Assembly: GCA_037176845.1 (NCBI GenBank) | Contig: JAYKXP010000109.1 | Coordinates: forward strand, 100,684 to 164,683 | Length of the DNA stretch: 64,000 nt | Direction: 5' to 3' | From: Paramarasmius palmivorus | Taxonomy: Eukaryota > Basidiomycota > Agaricomycetes > Agaricales > Marasmiaceae | Part shown: positions 57,600-64,000 of the stretch, piece by piece | Numbering within the stretch: the first letter of the stretch is position 1 | Layout: the number at the start of each line of letters is the position of its first letter | Position numbers and translations under genes: made by a program | Notes under the pieces: generated by a model | What the model saw: only the letters and a program-made list of their open reading frames with translations | Databases searched by the model: none | What the model was told of the DNA's origin: nothing

Positions 57600-57835
57600 C
57601 ACAGGAGCTGTGAAAGCCTACCAAATGTCAGTTGTAGGTGATTGGAGAGTGGAAGAAGGGACGTACATACTTTGAATCAAGTATGAACCCAAAGACGCGT
57701 TTGACACCTCACGAAGGCGAGCAGCGGCGGAATTTGAGGGAATGTGAGAGCGACGTCGGTGAAATTCCAGGGGCGGCGGTCAATACGGCCGTGGGTGGGG
57801 ATGGGGAGTGGTGAAGTGGTGGGAGATTATGAGAG
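57600..57835 (-). repeat. Diverged direct duplicate D1 (pairs with 58090-58325)
   Basis: Landmarks shared with D2, in order: GACC-TC or GGTCGCACA near a GAG/GAACTGTG, AGTTGTAG-TGATTG-AGAG, GGGACGTACATA, AGACGCGTTTGAC, GAGCGACG-(T/C)GGTGA-ATTC, GTGGGTGGG-ATGGG. The offset is about 490 bp. Confidence 0.65.
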
Positions 57836-58089
57836 GAAGGTGCTCTGAGTGATGTCGATGCCGACGCCAACCTCTCGCATGTCGAGTTGCGCCGAAAGCT
57901 AGAGCCGTCCGAATTGGCCGTATGTCGTAGATATGAAGGGGATGCTTCTCAGGGAAGGATGACTCAGACGAGCTATCGTATGTGTGGAAAGAATGGGGAG
58001 CTTTGAGTGAGAAGTGGTGGACTTTGTTTCGAGAGGCGTTGTAGCGGTGGGCGGATGGTGATGGGTAGAGGCGACTTGATGGCTACCTG

Positions 58090-58325
58090 GTCACACAAGA
58101 ACTGTGGAAGTCGACCAGAGATTAGTTGTAGTGATTGTAGAGCGGTGAAAGGGACGTACATAGTGTGGATCACGTATCAATCATAGCGAGGCGAAGACGC
58201 GTTTGACGGAAGTGGCCATGGAATGACAGTGAGGAGCGACGCTGGTGATATTCAGATGCGATATTTGATGTAGTTGTGGGTGGGAATGGGAGTAGGGAAG
58301 CGGTGGAGGAGAGCGTCGTCGGTGT
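58090..58325 (-). repeat. Diverged direct duplicate D2
   Basis: Second copy of block D. On the minus strand it carries MATSVKRVFASL before a stop, against VKRVFGFILDSK before a GTATGT donor in D1. Confidence 0.6.
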
Positions 58326-58656
58326 GAAAGGAGAGCATGAAAATCATGGGCGCCAAAGCTTTTCTGACGATATCAAAGGGAGATACGCGAGAAGGAAGGT
58401 TGGCAGTTCCTGGAGATGTTGCGAATGCGTACAGTGTAACAGTTGTGTATTCTGTGAGATTCCAGTGTTCTTGTACTTATGACGATTGGCAATTACATAT
58501 TGAGAAGCTGTTCTTGATAGCCAACATCCTGCCTGTCGCCGGTGTTTCCTGTGCCAACTTACCCATCAAACCTAATACAACAGCTATAAAACTAGATTCA
58601 ATACCTCCAATGCATGCCAAACACCCTTGTTCTTGCCCCCTTCACTCGCCCAAAGC

Positions 58657-60629
58657 ATGTTCAAGAACTCGAAGCGTTTTACTATCAAGGGCAAACCCAC
58701 ATTCAACAATGTCCGTGGGGATCAGACCAACAACTGTAACACGACCTTCAATATCGATACTCTTCACTACAACGGCGAAATCGCTACCAAACGTACAGAG
58801 TACGACGAGGTATGTCTACCATCGTAGAGAATGAAGTTCTTTAGGCTCATCGTCATGTCTTCAGTTTGAATACGTGAAGCTTGGCCATGTAATTCCCTCG
58901 AAGGAGATCGGCTCAGTAGACATCACCGAGTATAAATGGAAAAAACGGCGAATATCATTTTCGCGATCGCAAAACCCGAAAAAAGATATACAGTATTGAG
59001 TTGGTTGATCGACAACCCAAGTTTACCGCACTTGTATACGAAGGTGAAGAAGCTCAGGATGTTTGGGAAGAAGATTTCCGGCAATGTTCACGAAAAGGTA
59101 CTCTGCTCTGTGTCATATACTTGGGAAACAAATTTACCAAACATATAATAGGAATACGAACTCTTGTCTACTTTTCGCCCTAAATCATTCTGAAGTTCCC
59201 ATGTTGATCTTTCACCACGGTGAGCCTCGTTTTACGGGTACGGAGCAGAAGGTATTGACTGATAACCGTTTCTAGACTTGATCCCAATGGCTCATCTTTA
59301 TACAGAGTCCATATTCACGAATATTTTTGTCATACAATTGGCGGTTAGGATAAATTTGTACCTTGAAAATCGATAGTACTTACACTTTTACTGAGCAGAG
59401 CCAAATGGGATGCACTGTCGATAGTATATGGATGGACACCAGCAAAGGTGTTTTTCGTGCGGGACCCTCAGGACCTCAATATGGCATATGGAGTATTGAG
59501 AAGTTCACCATCATCGTCCCTTCCACCACAGACATGCTCAATACCGACACTATCTCCAGCTTTTTTCGGCAGTTCAACTTCAAAGAATTGCACCGAGCAC
59601 TCATAATTGTGGCATCACTTCTCTGCAAATACCACAGCTGCGATTCCTTCCTTCGCCCAACCCTCGGCCCCAAAGCATCAGAAAAAGAGCAGCTCAACCT
59701 ACAATCCTTCCTTCCGAGTTTGCCGTATGAACAGCTGCGCAGCTCTCTTCTTGGACTGCGTCTTGACACTGTCTATTCAACCTCGCTGGATGCCGTTGCA
59801 AGGTGGCCCGCAGGAAGCTATGGAATGGGAGTGGTTGTCAGGGCGTGGGCTGGATGATCAAACATCAGTCGATGGATTGACACGGTCAGCGTTTAGGGCA
59901 GCTTTCAATGCTCCTGGGATAGTTTTACTGACAGGTTTACCTCAGTCTCACAATGTGCGGGGATGATATTCTTGTTTACGCTTGCTTTGATATTATATCC
60001 CGAAGGACGTGTTGGTTATCTCAATTTCCGCGTTGTATGAAGGAAGGAAAAACTGAAGATTACTTTTGTATGCTCTTGCTTCATTATGCATTACCAATGC
60101 TCACCACTTTTCTTCTCGATTGACAGTGATCGAACCACACCTAGTTCTAAGACGAGAACACTCAAGAGAATATGACGACCTTGCTTGCTTTTTCAAGCTC
60201 TGTGACGGCGAAATTCCCCCACCTATCTACCTATTTCTCTATCCACCAACACCAATGATGGTGTCCGAACTCATCTCATGGACAGATGGACGCACTCACT
60301 TTTGGTCGCTGGACGAGAATGGCCAATCCGAGATGACAGAAGATGAACTCAATCAATGGGGTGTTTCGAGACTGGTTCCATATATCTCCTATATCGAGCT
60401 TATATCCTGGGACTCCTCCATATACACCACCCTCTACGACTGGCAAGTCGCCCAGGGGTTTGACCCAAACACCACCGATTTTGCGCGTCACATCGGGGAG
60501 CCTGAGCTTGAGATCCTTAGACCAAAAAGTGAGGCCTTCACATATTCCCTTTTTGCTATTTGGTGTATTAACCAACTTGATTCCCAGAAGAGAAATCAAG
60601 TTCGTGGTGGGAAGCCGCTCCAGGATTAG
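58657..60629 (+). pseudogene. Mushroom-expanded hypothetical family gene, probably decayed
   Basis: Member of a large Agaricales family of hypothetical proteins that I recognise by several blocks: MFKNSKRFTIKGKPTFNNV, RTEYDE then FEYVKLGHVIPSKEIGSVDI, TEYKWKK, VELVDRQPKFTALVYEGEEA, QDVWEEDF, LNHSEVPMLIFHH, LIPMAHLYTESIFTNIFVIQ, IEKFTIIVPSTTDMLNTDTI, YLFLYPPTPMMVSELISWTD, GRTHFWSLDENGQSEMTEDE and NTTDFARHIGEPELEILRPK to the stop at 60627-60629. The frame changes near a six-A run at 58940-58946 and is hard to reconcile around 59098-59150, so the copy looks damaged, or the homopolymer is a sequencing error. The biochemical role of the family is not established. Confidence 0.6.
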
Positions 60630-63600
60630 TGCTTTTGGGTTTTGAAGAGCCAGATGGACATGTTTTCGTTTTTGGGTTTTAGGCGATATGCGTGTTATTT
60701 GCGTTTCTGTACCGTTACTTGTGATTAGTCTCCAACGTCCGATATGTACTTTGCCCCATCTTTAGGCGTGTAGATGAGATAGAAAGATCGGCATTGGGTA
60801 AGGGAAAGGCGCGCAATATCTTGCTCAACTCAACTTGTCGGACCTCGCGATTCTTTACCGACCCATCTTGAAGGAAAATAGTCTAGTCTGATTAGGCGTG
60901 ACGGTACTACCACAAAATACCTAAATCTAACACCTTGGGCATTCAACTTAGAACTGCCTGTCCAAAACTTTCCCCATCGACTCTTTCCGGGCCTTCCTTT
61001 CAATTCATTCAGAGTGATAGTCGCACCTGTGAGAAACTGGAGGTTGTTCAGACTCTAGAATTGTCGCTTTCCCTGTATACTCGTTCACGGGAGTTTTGGC
61101 GTGAGTACACTGCGTAGACTAAAGTCGTTCCATGACTAGAAGTTCGAGCGTGAGTCAATCTGCATGAGTGATAGATAGATTTTTTGATGCCTTCTCGTCC
61201 GTCTTTCTTCCTCTTTCCCTTATCCTTCTTCTTCTTGTCTATCTTGACGCGCTCATCAGATTCAACAACAAATCCCGAGCGAAAAACGCGTCTATTATTA
61301 TTCTGCGAATCACGGAACCAAACCAAGAGTATTTCCGGTGATGTGTTTGTCTTGGGCAGAACACAGTCGGCTCTAGAACCGAAAAGACGTTCGAATGTGC
61401 GGATTTGGCGTGAAGGTGGATGGGTTGGTGGTGATTGGGAAAGGAAAAGGAATTGAAGCGGATGTATAAGGGCGGAATGTCGATACGAAGAGTTAAAAAG
61501 TAACCTGAAGACGACTCTTGCTCATACACCCAACATATCTGCCTAGTCCCGATGCATGCAGGTCCAGCAGGTTTCGAACAACCCCAAGCTACTCTCGTTG
61601 AACCTCACATTATCGAACACTACACGGAATGGCCCTCCAACTTCTCTGCCTTTACCGAACCCCTTTTCAAGTCTACTCAAAATCTTGCGACTGGCTCAGG
61701 ATCGCCTACAGGTAGGCTGCAACATATCACGTAGAGGTTTCCAGAGCTCAACATTTTCTCAGCGAACTACTATCCTTCAGCTTTCAACGAAGCATTGTCG
61801 ACACACAAACGTTCACTTCGCGTCTTGTCTGATGACGCTCTTCACCCGAACTTGGACCCGATCCCAAAAACGGACAATCATAGGACCATTAACCGGACGA
61901 GTTCTACAGCACGTATTTCCTCATGCAGAGATTCAGTATGTACCCAGCGCATCAACCATTCATCGAAGATTCTGACTTGTGTTCCAGTCTCGGTGAGACG
62001 AGCTGCCGCACCATGGGCAAGGCGGTATCTCTTGTCTGTGCGCCAACCTCGCTCAGAACTCCGTCATCGGCATCGTCAACAACCACCAGCCGTGGACGAA
62101 AGGGTTTCCTCAGGTGATTCTAGCACGACCCACTGCGGGAAATCGCCTTCTCGAGAATTTTCATCGTTTGCCGCACCACCACCATCTTGTTTCATTCCCC
62201 TGGCCTATGTGGCATCATACACCGAGATCTACAGTCTCCTCGTCAGTGCCCTGTCGCATCGCCGAGTAGTTGGAGTACTTTTTTCCACGGGTGGTGTACG
62301 CATGGATGCAAGTAGCAACGTCCCACAGTTGCGTAAAAAGTGCTCCTGATGCATCTTAGTCTCTCATTTCCTTGAGCTAGAGGTCCACGTTGCCCATGCT
62401 CCGCGTTCCAAAGATTTTAGACCATTCGTATGGTGTATTTGACCTCAGTATAGCCCTTCCATCCTTTCGCTCACTACCAATCTGCTGGAGATCGCTCCGT
62501 TATGCCTGCCATCCTTTCAAATTCCTAATTCTGATAATCAACCGAATGCACCTCCGATATGGCATCTAGATTATTTACCTCCTGTTCAGGAGGAACACGG
62601 AGAGCGCTTGCGCAAGTGGATAGCTGAACGCACGTAAGTGCGAATTTTGAGCCCATCTGCCTTATACTGACATGTCCTCCAAAGACAAGACGCGAACTTT
62701 CATGATCTATCAGGCTCTCGAGTACCGTATGTACTGTTTCCACATCACCGAGCTAGTGCTGACATCCTTGTCATAGAGGTCACTCCCCTTCAAATTCCAT
62801 GAACGATCGCAAGGATTCAAGCAAATCCAAAGACAGTTGGTGCATGGTATCTAGTAGTACGGTACTCGATCTAATGATTTCGAAACAGTGATATGAAATG
62901 CTTGATCATCAGGCTATTCCGAGCAGGATGAAGCACCCGAGCTCTGCGCGGATTCTAGCAGACCGGTCCTCGCACTATCTATTCTGGCCTGTAACCCTCT
63001 TCACACCGATAAATACTCCGCCACTCCAAAAGCTACAACTCACACTTCAACAATACGTCGAAGTCGGGATCCCGATGATTGAAGTAACCGCCAAACTTGC
63101 TCCTGATCGTTCTCGACCTCATGCTTTTCTTACAGCACGCTTCGGCATCCCGAACGAAAGAGAGGCTGGGACAAATAACTTTGGGTTTGAACACTGCCGC
63201 TGGTGGCAAGAAATATACCTCGGAGGTTAGCTAAGATCTACTTGTGGGCTGATTACCTATACTGACAACTTCCAGCTCACCGAAACATAAACATACCGCG
63301 ACATCGTGTTTGAATCGACGGCGGAACACCAGCTCCAGGTATGTACGGGTATGACGCTGCTGCGGCCTTTGGATGATGGCGAACTTGCCATGTTGTGGTT
63401 ATGCGTTTCCGGCGCCCTTGAAGTGTCCAAGCAAGCCGTGCACATTGCAGACCAACAGGTTGATAAGATCGCAGCCGGGCTACAGTGGAATTCGCTTTTG
63501 GACCTTGTCTTTGGGTATGGCAGGTAGACGATGATAGGGTATGTTATTTAATCCCTCGTATGATGCGTGGCTCAACCGTTCCTGTAGGATGGACAGGAAA

Positions 63601-64000
63601 GTCCATCTTTCTCGCAACCACAGTTACGACTTTTCAGTTTGCTGGCTACCGCCCTCGGAGAATATTCGACATTCCGTCATCATTTGGGGATCCAACGTAT
63701 TTTGAAGAACAAAGGTCGGAACTTTGACAACACCCTCGATGTCAACGTTGGTCCAGAATCAAGGCAGTGAAGCACAAGGCGAAAGTATAAGGTACTGATC
63801 CGAAAAGTAGTGTTCTATCGCAGCGGCACAATTGAGAATGCTACGGACCCCTGGGTCGTGGAGGGCCGCAAAGGAGAAGATTTTGTCGAGGGCTATAGTA
63901 TCGGATTTCACGTATGCAGTCTGCGAAACGCTGGTGGCCGTACGACCAGACATGCTTGTATCGCGAAACTCTGCTGCATAATACGGTTTCTTCCTTTCAG
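60630..64000. other. Unresolved 3' region
   Basis: No gene I can name. Plus-strand pieces look spliced and protein-like: 61795-61985 (NYYPSAFNEALSTHKRSLRV), 62460-62635 (LTTNLLEIAPLCLPSFQIPN, then QEEHGERLRKWIAERT before GTAAGT), 62898-63230 and 63306-63527 (LRPLDDGELAMLWLCVSGAL). A minus-strand frame at 63759-63953 (SVSQTAYVKSDTIALDKIFS) could be the edge of another gene. No transposon or RNA gene seen. Confidence 0.35.

Larger units (their letters stand above)
57113..58656. other. Region with a diverged direct duplication, no firm gene
   Basis: Minus-strand frames at 57289-57624 look protein-like (for example EPLAGSTAECKVGKRARERF) and may be an exon of a small gene whose upstream exon ends near 57670 at a GTATGT donor. 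The second copy of the block lacks that donor. I cannot name a family, so no gene is called. Confidence 0.4.

Noticed and set aside
63759..63953. Minus-strand 64-codon frame as the end of a neighbouring gene
   Set aside because: Plausible composition but too short and at the window edge; mentioned only within the unresolved region.
1..64000. tRNA or rRNA genes
   Set aside because: No A/B-box pair with cloverleaf potential or conserved rRNA segment noticed on reading; a covariance-model scan would be needed to exclude them.

Overview
This window is nuclear DNA from a filamentous fungus, almost certainly an Agaricomycete (mushroom-forming Basidiomycota). The reasons are many short (about 45-60 bp) GT-AG introns, no operons or bacterial ribosome sites, and a gene set typical of mushrooms: DUF6593 proteins, GH76-like ectoenzymes with a C-terminal membrane anchor, F-box and BTB proteins, NACHT/STAND receptors and lineage-restricted membrane proteins. 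All gene models are my own splice reading of the raw sequence; exon edges with stated coordinates were checked for phase, others are approximate.

Layout. 1-2.4 kb: three tandem DUF6593 genes (+), the first cut by the window edge. 2.9-5.3 kb: MFS drug/H+ antiporter (-). 5.3-8.1 kb: unresolved. 8.1-10.5 kb: Pho4/Pho89-type phosphate transporter (+). 10.9-13.3 kb: GH76-like membrane-anchored glycosidase (+). 13.7-16.0 kb: first copy of a C2-like/multi-TM basidiomycete protein (+). 16.1-21.6 kb: a second GH76 paralogue (-), broken by two insertions: a 657-bp inverted-repeat element carrying telomere-like CCCTAA motifs (17049-17705) and a gag-only LTR retroelement with three LTRs and a 5-bp target duplication (18906-21330). 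21.7-21.9 kb: a TA-flanked MITE. 23.1-25.2 kb: second copy of the C2-like/multi-TM family (-). 26.1-27.7 kb: F-box protein (+). 27.9-28.9 kb: decayed BTB gene (+). 28.9-30.5 kb: single-pass membrane protein (-). 30.9-32.2 kb: 7-TM protein (-). 32.3-40.9 kb: gene-poor, with diverged duplicated blocks. 40.9-44.6 kb: NLR-like NACHT protein (-). 44.6-53.3 kb: gene-poor with another duplicated block. 53.3-54.07 kb: a jelly-roll-like ectodomain gene (+) that runs into repeat DNA. 54.07-57.11 kb: a dense field of palindromes ending in an interstitial TTAGGG/TTAGGGG array. 57.1-64 kb: duplicated segments, a decayed 'Ig-like hypothetical' mushroom-family gene (58.7-60.6 kb, +) and unresolved sequence.

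The most unusual part is 54.07-57.11 kb. More than twenty near-perfect hairpins lie in about 2.7 kb. Eleven share a core CGTC-NNN-GACG, and homologous modules keep arm complementarity while changing arm sequence. The field starts with degenerate TAGGGT motifs, truncates a gene at its left edge, and ends in telomere-type repeats, which looks like an old chromosome end or a palindrome-rich subtelomeric element now inside a chromosome. I could not match it to any described system from the sequence alone.
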